In this document: positions 17,522-25,709 of the stretch, one piece after another
Layout of the letters: each line of letters starts with the position of its first letter
Position numbering within the stretch: position 1 is the stretch's first letter
Origin: Acetivibrio cellulolyticus CD2
GTDB lineage: Bacteria > Bacillota > Clostridia > Acetivibrionales > Acetivibrionaceae
DNA length: 64,000 nucleotides
Direction: 5' to 3'
NCBI RefSeq assembly: GCF_000179595.2
Contig: NZ_JH556658.1
Location: forward strand, 1 to 64,000
Notes under the pieces: model-generated
The model's database searches: none
Told to the model about the DNA's origin: nothing
Seen by the model: only the letters and a program-made list of their open reading frames with translations
Program-made: the position numbers and the translations under genes

Positions 17522-18664
17522 ATGATGGAATGGTCTATTAGAAGCCTATTAAATCCGGTAATAACCAGGCTTCTTATTTATGGTGTTAATCCTATCGATG
17601 TAGAGTATGTTGTATCTGCTGTAGAAAATAAGAACCATATAAATTCTCGTTCGTTGGAAAAGTCATGGTTGGAAGAATGGGAAAAGAAAGCTTTAAGATA
17701 CAAAACCATGGCACAAGAGTGTGAGAAGAATAATAATACAATATCCGCACGTGAGTTTTATTTTTATGCTGCACAATGTTATTATGCAGTTTTTTTAATT
17801 AATTTATCAGGAATTGAGCCTAAAAAGAGAGTGTATATGGAATATGCTTCTTTATACAGGAAGAGTACTGAATACTACCCGGCTAAAGTTGAATATATGG
17901 AGATACCGATTGATGGTGAAAATACTATTTCGGGTTATTTACACCATCCGGTGAGCAAGATTCAAGCTGAAAGTCCATGTGTAATAATATATTCAGGTTT
18001 AGGAAGCTGCAAGGAAGAAATGAATACTCTTGCAAGGCCTCTTGCTGACAGGGGTATAGCTGTCTTTATCCCGGACATGCCTGGAAATGGTGAATCCTTA
18101 TTTGTGCACGATACCAAGTGCCGTGTTCATAACTTGAATTCAGCATTTACCAAGATTCCTGATTTTCTTGAAAAAAGAGAGGATATTAAAAAGGGTGCCT
18201 TTGGAGTTTATGGTCTTTGTATGGGAGGGGGATACGCTTATAGAGCTGCATGTGTGGATCCTAGATATGCATTTTGTGTTACATTTTTTCCTCTGTTTAT
18301 AACTCAAGTTGATACTAAGACAACTCCACAATGGATGAAGCAGGGTGAATGGTATAATTATCAAACTGGTGGAGTGGCTACCGAGGACTTTATGAATGAA
18401 ATGCAGGCTCTTGAAGAGGGTTCTTTTAAATGCCCATACTTATTTATACATGGCAAATATGACAATTGGATGACTATCGAATTGGCTATGAAGTTATTTG
18501 ATAAAGCTCAAGGTGAGAAAGAAAAAATAATTATTGAACAAGAGCCTGTCTATTCCAATCAGCAGGTAGTAACCCATACTATGCCTGTAGGCGAGCAGCT
18601 TCATTGGGTAAGACAAGTTGCAGCCGATTGGGCAGCAGCGCACTTTGGCATGATGAAAAAATAA
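17522..18664 (+). CDS. FrsA/DLH-like alpha/beta hydrolase with cysteine nucleophile
   Basis: A 380-residue alpha/beta hydrolase with an N-terminal helical cap (about 1-115) of the kind seen in FrsA/DUF1100 and pseudooxynicotine-hydrolase-like proteins, then a core with an oxyanion strand (CVIIYSGLGSCKEE) and the elbow YGLCMGGGYAY. The nucleophile position is Cys233, not Ser, as in dienelactone hydrolases (GxCxGG). The acid is probably in HGKYDNW, and the His in LHWVRQV near the C-terminus. Substrate unknown. An ATG at 17522 or 17525 fits the GGGG about 11 nt upstream; the longer frame from the GTG at 17510 overlaps that site. It lies 111 nt before the ligase operon and may work with it. Confidence 0.72.
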   Translation: MMEWSIRSLLNPVITRLLIYGVNPIDVEYVVSAVENKNHINSRSLEKSWLEEWEKKALRYKTMAQECEKNNNTISAREFYFYAAQCYYAVFLINLSGIEPKKRVYMEYASLYRKSTEYYPAKVEYMEIPIDGENTISGYLHHPVSKIQAESPCVIIYSGLGSCKEEMNTLARPLADRGIAVFIPDMPGNGESLFVHDTKCRVHNLNSAFTKIPDFLEKREDIKKGAFGVYGLCMGGGYAYRAACVDPRYAFCVTFFPLFITQVDTKTTPQWMKQGEWYNYQTGGVATEDFMNEMQALEEGSFKCPYLFIHGKYDNWMTIELAMKLFDKAQGEKEKIIIEQEPVYSNQQVVTHTMPVGEQLHWVRQVAADWAAAHFGMMKK

Positions 18665-18775
18665 CTTTTGCTATAATTTTGATACAGGACGTATGCTTCG
18701 CATGTGTGTCCCGCAAAAAAGCGCAATTAATTTTTATTTGTGCTTATAGATAAAATGTTTTGGCAGGGGGCAAAA

Positions 18776-20350
18776 ATGAGTGATTCATCTTATAGGAATA
18801 TTTATTCGGTTATAAAAAACTATGCTTCTACATATGGTGATAAAATTCTTATTGCAGTTGAGGATGAGGAAGTAAGCTACAGCAGTTTTATTACGGATGT
18901 GGACATTATATCTAATGCTCTTGCCTTTATGGGAATAACCCCAAATAAAAAAGTCGGAATTATTATACCTAATTCTGCAATTTGGTATAAGATTTTCTGG
19001 GCAATTGTAAAGATGGGTGCCATACCTGTTCCGCTGGATCCTCAAATCGGTCAGTGGGAAATGGAACGGGTTATATCTCTTGCAGATATTGAAATTTGTT
19101 TTGTTGCTTCCAGGTACAGGGCAAATAATATCCTGGATAACATATTGAAAGCCGCCGGGAATATTCCAACTTTAAAGAACATAATTGCTACAGAACCTGA
19201 AAAGGATACAGATTTTGTATTATCATTTAGAAGTTTTAAAGAAAAGGCTTGTGGCTGTGATTATGAGGGACAAGTATATAAGCCGGAAGAGGCTGATAAT
19301 TTAATGCTTGCATGTACATCTGGCAGTACTGGAAATCCTAAAATTATTGCTGTTCCACATATAGGGTTTTATAAATCGCAGTGTGATATGGGTGAATATT
19401 TAGGATTTGGCAGTTCTGACGTTATGCTTCTCGGAATGCCGCTTTACCATCAAGGTGGTTTTGGAATGGGCCTTCAGATGATTTTAAAAGGAGGTTCAGT
19501 TCTATATCAGCCGACTTTTGACCCGGAGAAGTTTTTGAGTACAATTGAGCAAAAGAAAGTAACTGTAGCCCAACTTACAACAACACTGGCTAAAATTATA
19601 CTATCAGTTCCAGACTTTGATAAATATGATTTATCAAGCCTCAGGATGTGTTATTTTGCGGGAGAAGTTCTCCCAATGGAAGTCGCACGTATTTTTTTTG
19701 AAAGGCTGAATATAAGGGTTGTAAATGTAATAGGTTCGTCAGAAACGGCCACTATGGTAGTATGGGATTCTGAATATGACAGGGAACTCGACCCAAATGA
19801 TTACCGGACACTGCCTTTTACAAAAATGAAAGTGATGGGTTCACAGAACAATGATGTATCGGAAGGTGAAGTTGGAACGATATTTATTCATACTGATGCA
19901 CTAATAAATGAGTACTATAAAAACGAGCAGGAAACGTCCTTAAAGATAAGGTGGCTTGATGGAATTAAGTGGTTTGATACGGGTGATCTTGGTGAGAAAA
20001 GGCAAGATGGCAGGGTTCGGTTTATAGGAAGGGTCAAGAGGATTATAAAACGTGGCTCCAACTTGATTTACCCTGAGGAAAGTGAAGCTTTCATATTAAC
20101 TCATCCTAATGTAGAAGCAGTTGCTGTTATCGGTGAGAAGCATGAACTGATGGGTGAGATGGTGGTAGCCTATATTCAGCCCAAGAAAGACTGTAAATTT
20201 ACCCGTGCTGACCTGATAAAATTCTGTCAGGGCAAACTGGCAGCATACAAAATGCCGGACAAGGTAGTAATTACAGATGAGCTGCCGCATGATATAGGCA
20301 AAATACAATTTAAATATATAAAAGAGCAGGAGGGACAAGATGATAAGTAA
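18776..20350 (+). CDS. Adenylate-forming acyl ligase 1 (AMP-binding, class I)
   Basis: A 524-residue ANL-superfamily enzyme that activates a carboxylate as acyl-AMP and transfers it to CoA or a carrier-protein thiol. Visible motifs: phosphate loop CTSGSTGNPKIIA (about 180-192), VIGSSETA at the A5 position, WFDTGDLG, the hinge region RVRFIGRVKRIIKRGSNLIYPEE, and the C-terminal GKIQ lysine segment (LPHDIGKIQFKYIK). It fits a stand-alone ligase, since no carrier or condensation domain is fused. Its 3' end overlaps ligase 2 by 11 nt, and a free carrier protein and thioesterase follow, so I infer acyl loading of that carrier. The start at 18776 uses GCAGGGGG; the frame from 18740 lacks a site. Confidence 0.85.
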   Translation: MSDSSYRNIYSVIKNYASTYGDKILIAVEDEEVSYSSFITDVDIISNALAFMGITPNKKVGIIIPNSAIWYKIFWAIVKMGAIPVPLDPQIGQWEMERVISLADIEICFVASRYRANNILDNILKAAGNIPTLKNIIATEPEKDTDFVLSFRSFKEKACGCDYEGQVYKPEEADNLMLACTSGSTGNPKIIAVPHIGFYKSQCDMGEYLGFGSSDVMLLGMPLYHQGGFGMGLQMILKGGSVLYQPTFDPEKFLSTIEQKKVTVAQLTTTLAKIILSVPDFDKYDLSSLRMCYFAGEVLPMEVARIFFERLNIRVVNVIGSSETATMVVWDSEYDRELDPNDYRTLPFTKMKVMGSQNNDVSEGEVGTIFIHTDALINEYYKNEQETSLKIRWLDGIKWFDTGDLGEKRQDGRVRFIGRVKRIIKRGSNLIYPEESEAFILTHPNVEAVAVIGEKHELMGEMVVAYIQPKKDCKFTRADLIKFCQGKLAAYKMPDKVVITDELPHDIGKIQFKYIKEQEGQDDK

Positions 20351-21938
20351 GAGTTTGAAAAACGTTAATGACATTTATGAGGAATTTATAAAAACAGGCA
20401 AGCCGCAAGATACTATTATGTGCATTGATGAAAAATCTATTACGCTTGAAGAATTTCAAAGAAATGTTGATTTGTTTACAAAACACCTAATTAAATTAGG
20501 GGTGCAGACAGGCACTGTTGTAGGTTATACAATGCCAAACTGTCAGGAGATTTTCTATCTCTTTATAGCTATTTCAAGACTTGGAGGCTGTGCTGTTCCA
20601 TTATTTCATATGCTGCCTGATATGGCAAAGGTAGATATCTTTAAGAAATGCAAGGTGCAATTTGTGATAACAAAATCGCAGCAGTTTGCTAATTTGAAGG
20701 AGTCTTCCGACAAGATGGGTGCCCAATATAAAATTGCAACCATTGATGAAAGTAATGCTTTTTACAATTTCACAATGCCTATATGTCCTGAAATAGAAAT
20801 AAAAGATTATATTCTTGCACAAACCGATCCGGATTTACCTATTCTTATGGCATCAAGTTCTGGTACTACAGGGATTCCTAAGTCTGTAATAATGACACAA
20901 TCAAACTTTGCTTCTGAAATTCATGCGTCTTATGAATTGGTTTCTCCGTTTAATATTAATGGACCAGATGGATTTTCTTCAATAATGGCTTTCCCTCTTT
21001 CTACGGCTGGTATTTTAACATGTCTCGGTGCATTGTTTGAAGGTGTATGTGCTATTTTTATGACAGAAATTTCACCGGTTAAGTTTGTTCAATTGCTGGC
21101 ATATTGGAAAGCTGACACAATGTCTGCTCCACCGGCATTTTATGAAGCAATTTTAACTTTGCCTACATTGGATAACTTAGATTTATCATCTATAAAGAGA
21201 GTAATGACCGGTATGGATTTCTTTTCTCCATCTCTTTGGAGTAGACTTAAGGCTAAGTTTACAGGCCTTAATGGATTTGCAAACGGCTATGGTTTAACTG
21301 AAACCAGCAATGTATTTATGATCTGCAAATCAATTGGTGAAGAAAATCCAACCTCTACAACTCTTATGAAACTGGCTGAAAACATTGGAAATGCTATAGA
21401 GGTTCGTGATGAAGAAGGTAACTGCGTGCCTGTTGGAAGTGAAGGGGAGCTTTATGTAAAAGGTCCAAATGTGGTAAAAGGCTACGTAGGAAATCCCGAA
21501 GAAACTCAAAAAAGTTTTAATGACGGATGGTTTAAAACAGGTGATATAGTTAGGTATGAGGGCAATAATTCAATTACACTGCTGGGCAGAAAAAAATATC
21601 TTATAAAACGGGGTGGAAAACAGATATCTCCGATTGTTGTTCAAGATTATATAAATAGTCTTCCAGGCGTTAAAGAATCAGCAGTAGTCGGTGTGCCTCA
21701 CCAGCTGTATGGGGAAATGACATGGGCATTTATAGTGAAAAAGGAAGGCTGCGATTTGGAGATAAAGGATATAATGAAACACTGTCGAAGCGGGCTGGTT
21801 AATTATATGGTACCGGATCAGATGTCTTTTATTGAAGAAATTCCTAAAAATTCCGGTGTAGGAAAGGTTAATTACGAAAAGCTTAAAGAAATTGCAAATA
21901 ATGAATTATTAAATATAACAGGAGGCAGCCATGAATAA
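20340..21938 (+). CDS. Adenylate-forming acyl ligase 2 (AMP-binding, class I)
   Basis: A 532-residue second ANL ligase, clearly diverged from ligase 1. Motifs: ASSSGTTGIPKSVIM phosphate loop (about 168-182), ANGYGLTETSNVF (A5), WFKTGDIV, ITLLGRKKYLIKRGGKQISP hinge, and IPKNSGVGKVNYEK at the C-terminal lysine position. The pocket residues cannot be read off with confidence, so no substrate is given. GGAGGGACAAG precedes the ATG, which lies inside the end of ligase 1, pointing to translational coupling. Having two activation enzymes for one carrier suggests two different acyl groups, or sequential activation. Confidence 0.85.
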   Translation: MISKSLKNVNDIYEEFIKTGKPQDTIMCIDEKSITLEEFQRNVDLFTKHLIKLGVQTGTVVGYTMPNCQEIFYLFIAISRLGGCAVPLFHMLPDMAKVDIFKKCKVQFVITKSQQFANLKESSDKMGAQYKIATIDESNAFYNFTMPICPEIEIKDYILAQTDPDLPILMASSSGTTGIPKSVIMTQSNFASEIHASYELVSPFNINGPDGFSSIMAFPLSTAGILTCLGALFEGVCAIFMTEISPVKFVQLLAYWKADTMSAPPAFYEAILTLPTLDNLDLSSIKRVMTGMDFFSPSLWSRLKAKFTGLNGFANGYGLTETSNVFMICKSIGEENPTSTTLMKLAENIGNAIEVRDEEGNCVPVGSEGELYVKGPNVVKGYVGNPEETQKSFNDGWFKTGDIVRYEGNNSITLLGRKKYLIKRGGKQISPIVVQDYINSLPGVKESAVVGVPHQLYGEMTWAFIVKKEGCDLEIKDIMKHCRSGLVNYMVPDQMSFIEEIPKNSGVGKVNYEKLKEIANNELLNITGGSHE

Positions 21939-22167
21939 TAAAATTGAATGGTCTGATTTTGTACAAAAGGTATCGGAATATACTGGGATAGAAGTAAGTG
22001 AAATAAATGAAGGTACAAACATTTACAGTGACCTTGGTATGGATTCTTTGGGGCTATTCAGCCTTGGAATGTTTCTGATAAAAGAGTATGGTATAAAAAT
22101 TCCCTTATCGTCAGTAGCAACTATAGAAGCTGTTGGAGATATATACAAATTAATGAACGAACAATAA
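21931..22167 (+). CDS. Acyl/peptidyl carrier protein
   Basis: A 78-residue stand-alone carrier protein. The phosphopantetheine attachment site is DLGMDSLGLF with Ser39, and the helices before and after fit the ACP/PCP fold. It overlaps the ligase 2 gene by 8 nt and has AGGAGG upstream, so it is made with the two ligases. It is more likely the carrier for the acyl-AMPs made next door than the housekeeping fatty-acid ACP, because no fab genes are near. Confidence 0.85.
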   Translation: MNNKIEWSDFVQKVSEYTGIEVSEINEGTNIYSDLGMDSLGLFSLGMFLIKEYGIKIPLSSVATIEAVGDIYKLMNEQ

Positions 22168-22211
22168 TTTTAGAAATTTACTGGCATGAGAAAATTTGGG
22201 AGGAATTGGAT

Positions 22212-22919
22212 TTGGAAAAGATAAAACTCTTCTGCCTGCCTTATGCAGGTGGATCTGCAATGAGTTATATGAGCTGGAAAAGGTATCTGGATAAAAGAAT
22301 TGAATTAAAACCTATAGAACTCTCAGGCAGGGGGAAACGCTTTGTTGAGCCTTTGTATGGAGATGCCAAAGATGCCGTAGATGATATATACAATAGAATT
22401 TCCGGAGAATTGGATGGAACCGCGTATGCGATATATGGCCACAGCATGGGTACTATACTTACATATGAATTAATCCGCGCTATAATCGGTAAAAATGGGC
22501 AAGAACCTTTACATGTATTTTTCTCAGGGCGTTATCCTCCGTTTGCTGAGGTAGAAGATGAAAACGTATATATGCTTCCTGACCGGGAATTTATGGCTAA
22601 AATCAGTAGTCTAGGAGGTACAAATCAAGAAGTATTGGAAAACAAAGAACTTCTTGACCTCTTTCTTCCGGTATTGAGAGCGGATTACAAGCTTGTTGAA
22701 ACATATAAACACAATGGCAGTATTCTAAAACTAAACTGTGATATATCGGTATTAAGCGGGAAGTATGATGATTACGTTGAAGGAAAGAGTGTAGAACGAT
22801 GGCAGGAGTGTACAAATAAGAACTGCAAGTTTTATGAGTTTGACGACGGACATTTCTTTATCAATAAGTGTAAGGAAGGTGTTATAGCTGTTATTAATAA
22901 AACATTGTTGGATTCTTGA
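22212..22919 (+). CDS. Type II thioesterase (editing/offloading, GrsT/RifR family)
   Basis: A 235-residue alpha/beta hydrolase of the type II thioesterase family. The motifs are FCLPYAGGSAMSY at the N-terminus, the nucleophile elbow YGHSMG (Ser78), SGRYPP (about 103), the acid region SGKYDDYV, and the catalytic His in DDGHFFI. Such enzymes remove wrong acyl groups from carrier proteins or release products in NRPS/PKS systems. TTG at 22212 lies eight nucleotides after GGGAGGA; the TTG at 22206 is too close to it. It is the last gene of the ligase-ligase-carrier unit, followed by a strong terminator. Confidence 0.85.
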   Translation: MEKIKLFCLPYAGGSAMSYMSWKRYLDKRIELKPIELSGRGKRFVEPLYGDAKDAVDDIYNRISGELDGTAYAIYGHSMGTILTYELIRAIIGKNGQEPLHVFFSGRYPPFAEVEDENVYMLPDREFMAKISSLGGTNQEVLENKELLDLFLPVLRADYKLVETYKHNGSILKLNCDISVLSGKYDDYVEGKSVERWQECTNKNCKFYEFDDGHFFINKCKEGVIAVINKTLLDS

Positions 22920-22949
22920 ATCTTTTGTGACTTAATTTAACTTTTCACG

Positions 22950-22986
22950 AAAAGAGGGGGAATAAGGAAAAAATGCCCCCTCTTTT
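22950..22986 (+). terminator. Terminator of the ligase/carrier/thioesterase operon
   Basis: AAAAGAGGGGG (22950-22960) pairs perfectly with CCCCCTCTTTT (22976-22986) across a 15-nt loop and ends in a U-tract. It lies 30 nt after the thioesterase stop. Confidence 0.9.
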
Positions 22987-23007
22987 AACAAAATATAAGC
23001 TTGAATG

Positions 23008-23037
23008 ATGACAAGCTTGTAATATTTGTGTTATAAT
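23008..23037 (+). promoter_or_regulatory. Putative sigma-A promoter of the cohesin gene
   Basis: ATGACA (23008-23013) and a perfect TATAAT (23032-23037) are 18 nt apart, ending 44 nt before the ATG at 23082. Confidence 0.55.
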
Positions 23038-23081
23038 TGAAATGTTAGTCATTATTTTAACCAAATGGAGTGTGTTCAATT

Positions 23082-24107
23082 ATGAAAAAATTAATCAGTG
23101 GTTTGGTTATTGGTGGTATACTAGGAAGCTGCATGTTTGTTTATGCTGCTGCAACAAGTTGGACAGCAACAAAGGCATCATTCAAAGTGATGGTACGTGG
23201 AGAAGAATTTATATCAGAGAATCCGGCAATAGTCGTAGAAGGAAGAACATATTTGCCTTTGAGGGCTATGGGTGATGCTTTGGGAGTAAATGTTGAGTGG
23301 AATGATCAATTAAGGCAGGCTGAAGTAGGAATGGCAACTAAAACACAAACTACTAATAGTGGTTCTGCGAAGACTAATACAGGAGATGCTGATAAAGGTA
23401 AGACTAGTTGGATAGCGACAAAGGCATCATTCAAAGTAATGGTTCGTGGAGAAGAGTTTATTTCCGAGAATCCACCTATTGTTGTTGAGGGAAGGACATA
23501 TTTACCGTTAAGAGCACTTGGCGATGCTTTGGGGGTAAGGGTAGAGTGGAACGAATCATTAAGGCAGGCTCAAGTTGGAGACGTGACTCCATCAGCAACT
23601 ATAGTTCCAGTAGTAACTCCATCAACAACTCCAGCTTCAGGAGCAACTCCAAAACGAACATCAGCAGTTTCAGCTGCAGATACTATTACTGTTGAAATGG
23701 CTACTGTGGAGGCTAAAGCAGGGGATGTTGTCGAAATTCCAATTACTTTTTCCAATATATCTAAAATAGGAATTGCAACTATTGATTTTACAGTTACATA
23801 TAATGCTGCTAATTTGGAGTTTATTGAAGCACCAGCTGGAGATATCGTAAAGAATGCAGGCGTAAATTATGGAAGTAATAAGAGTGAAGATGGTAGTATA
23901 AAGTTCTTGTTTTTAGATTATACTATGACTGGTGCAGAATCAATAAATTCTAACGGTGTTTTCACAAAAATTAAATTTAAAGTTAAGGATACTGCCAAAG
24001 TGGGTGAAAATTCTATAGCAATATCTGGAGATTCAACATTTGGAGATACTCAGCTAGCAGCAATGAAAGTAGAATATAAAGCAGGAACAGTAAAAGTAGT
24101 AGAATAA
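23082..24107 (+). CDS. Cohesin-bearing surface protein with two copper-amine-oxidase-like domains
   Basis: A 341-residue exported protein. It has a signal peptide (about 1-25) and two nearly identical repeats of about 57 residues (about 27-83 and 110-166) matching the copper amine oxidase N-terminal-like domain (VEGRTYLPLRAMGDALGV); the name is historical and no enzyme activity is implied. A Thr/Pro/Ala linker follows (about 170-200), then a C-terminal domain of about 140 residues with type I cohesin features: KAGDVVEIPITFSN, IDFTVTYN, FLFLDYTMTG and GVFTKIKFKVKD. Cohesins bind dockerins. This one could dock the GH5 and GH9 enzymes of this window. No SLH repeat or LPxTG motif is seen, so any anchoring must come from the repeats. 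The ATG at 23082 is preferred (MKK start). Confidence 0.82.
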   Translation: MKKLISGLVIGGILGSCMFVYAAATSWTATKASFKVMVRGEEFISENPAIVVEGRTYLPLRAMGDALGVNVEWNDQLRQAEVGMATKTQTTNSGSAKTNTGDADKGKTSWIATKASFKVMVRGEEFISENPPIVVEGRTYLPLRALGDALGVRVEWNESLRQAQVGDVTPSATIVPVVTPSTTPASGATPKRTSAVSAADTITVEMATVEAKAGDVVEIPITFSNISKIGIATIDFTVTYNAANLEFIEAPAGDIVKNAGVNYGSNKSEDGSIKFLFLDYTMTGAESINSNGVFTKIKFKVKDTAKVGENSIAISGDSTFGDTQLAAMKVEYKAGTVKVVE

Positions 24108-24171
24108 AATCAAAAGATGCCTTAAGTACATAGCATTTTAATTAGAGTGAATTTGTTTTCAGTATTCAAGT

Positions 24172-24202
24172 AAGGCTGCATGGTAACTTACCATGCAGCC
24201 TT
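24172..24202. terminator. Bidirectional terminator between cohesin gene and minus-strand ORF
   Basis: AAGGCTGCATGGT (24172-24184) pairs with ACCATGCAGCCTT (24190-24202), a 13-bp perfect stem with a short loop. It serves the gene ending at 24107 and the minus-strand gene ending at 24219. Confidence 0.85.
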
Positions 24203-24218
24203 TAATAATTTGACCAAA

Positions 24219-24551
24219 CTACCAGCTTAATAACTGTTTCAGTTTGCTTACTACAGCATCTCCTCTTGGACCGCTGATTTGCCGTATTTTATCAAGATCA
24301 GATTCAGTTAGTCTTCTTCTAAGTTCGGATATATTAATATTAATACTTTTATTTTTTAAAGTTTCTTTATCAATTTCAAGAATTTTATTTACAATCAGGT
24401 CTTTATCGACAGAATCCATTATTTCTGTAAGTTCATCAATATTTCCTTTCTTAAGAATGAAAATGAGTGTATTAAGTTTGGAGGGGAGGTCATTTTTGTT
24501 AAATTCACTGAAAACCTCTTCAACACTTCTTTTAAAAAGGTTATTAGACAT
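24219..24551 (-). CDS. Small all-helical protein of unknown function
   Basis: A 110-residue soluble protein with no signal peptide, predicted alpha-helical and highly charged (many K, E, D), with a C-terminal ISGPRGDAVVSKLKQLLSW. I do not recognise it. I take it as real because on the minus strand the ATG has a textbook GAAAGGAG eight nucleotides upstream and the gene ends just before a strong terminator. It is a single-gene unit, facing the cohesin gene. Confidence 0.6.
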   Translation of the reverse strand: MSNNLFKRSVEEVFSEFNKNDLPSKLNTLIFILKKGNIDELTEIMDSVDKDLIVNKILEIDKETLKNKSININISELRRRLTESDLDKIRQISGPRGDAVVSKLKQLLSW

Positions 24552-24965
24552 TTTTTTTCTCCTTTCAGAATGTAGATATAGTTGTATGTATATTTTTAAT
24601 AGAAGCTTTATAATTCACATAGTTGCAGGTGTTTTTGTCATTACACGACTGCTTGGTTTACATAATTTGCACACACTTAATAATATTCTGGTAGTTCGAA
24701 AATTGTTACTTCGAAAATAAAAAATTCGTATTTGTAGTTGGAAATGTTTAGTAAAGATGCCTGGAGTTGAGGAACTATATATTCTTGAAAACTTTTATTT
24801 ATAATAAAATAGCATAAAAAAGTTGTTGAGATTTATAATTTGTGATAGGATAATTTGGGAAAAGCTCTATATGAATATGAAGTTACAGCTGTATTCATCA
24901 CTCGGTCGGAAATTGTAAAAAATGATCTTAGTTTTATAATCTAAATAAAATATGAAGGTGAATCT
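24552..24965. other. Divergent intergenic region without a gene
   Basis: About 410 nt of AT-rich DNA between the minus-strand small gene and the nitroreductase gene. There is no ORF with a ribosome binding site. TTGAAA at 24785 and TATAAT at 24800 are only 9 nt apart, so they are not a promoter pair. Confidence 0.45.
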
Positions 24966-25604
24966 ATGAATAGTTTTTTAGATCTAGCTTCTGGAAGAAG
25001 GAGTATAAGAAAATATTCTGAACAAGGAATACCAGATGAGGATATAAGATATTTTATAAGTGCTGCAGTAAATGCTCCAAGCGGCTGTGATAGTCAATGC
25101 TGGAGGTTTGCGGCGGTTAGAAACAGGGCTGTGATTAGTAAAATTAAAGATGCAGTAATCAAAAAACTAGAAGACATATTGGAAGAAAAAAGAGATGATG
25201 TGACAGACTCTTATCTGACTTCAAAAAGGAAAATGGTAACTTTCTTTGAAAAGGCACCCTTAGTTATAGCAGTGTTTATGACAGAAGCACAATATTATGA
25301 TCAGATTTTGATCTCTGCCCTCAAAGGACATGGGCTTAACAGCGAAGATATTATGAAACTCTTTGCAAACTATGATTTGCTCTCTATAGGTGCAGCAATA
25401 CAAAACCTTTTACTTGCGGTGCACGAAAAGGGTTATGGAGCATGTTGGATGAATGAACCGGCTATTGCGGCAGAAGATATAAACAATATTCTGGGTGTTC
25501 CTTTAGAAAATAAATTTATAAGTCTTATACCAATTGGTGTACCCGCTTATACACCAAGGGAAAAAAAGCTCAAAAGCTTGGAAGAGGTTTTTACGATAAT
25601 ATAA
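24966..25604 (+). CDS. Nitroreductase-family flavoprotein
   Basis: A 212-residue FMN-dependent oxidoreductase of the NfsA/FrmII-like fold. Expected features are present: the N-terminal GRRSIRKYSEQGIPDE (FMN phosphate contact), APSGCDSQCWRFAAVRN (the usual APSGxNxQPW motif with Cys-Asp in place of Asn-Ala), LSIGAAIQNLLLAVHEKGYGACWM and FISLIPIGVPA near the C-terminus. The physiological substrate is not evident. The start uses GAAGGTG. No partner gene is close, and a 105-nt gap separates it from the large surface protein. Confidence 0.85.
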   Translation: MNSFLDLASGRRSIRKYSEQGIPDEDIRYFISAAVNAPSGCDSQCWRFAAVRNRAVISKIKDAVIKKLEDILEEKRDDVTDSYLTSKRKMVTFFEKAPLVIAVFMTEAQYYDQILISALKGHGLNSEDIMKLFANYDLLSIGAAIQNLLLAVHEKGYGACWMNEPAIAAEDINNILGVPLENKFISLIPIGVPAYTPREKKLKSLEEVFTII

Positions 25605-25709
25605 TTATATATAGCGAAGTTTTGGTTAGAGGTCATCAAAATTCTGTTAATGCAAGAAAAGATATATGGGGGTTAAGAAATGAAATTTATTATCAAGGGA
25701 GGAGATAGT

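Noticed and set aside
24785-24805. Promoter TTGAAA...TATAAT before the nitroreductase gene
   Set aside because: The spacing is only 9 nt.
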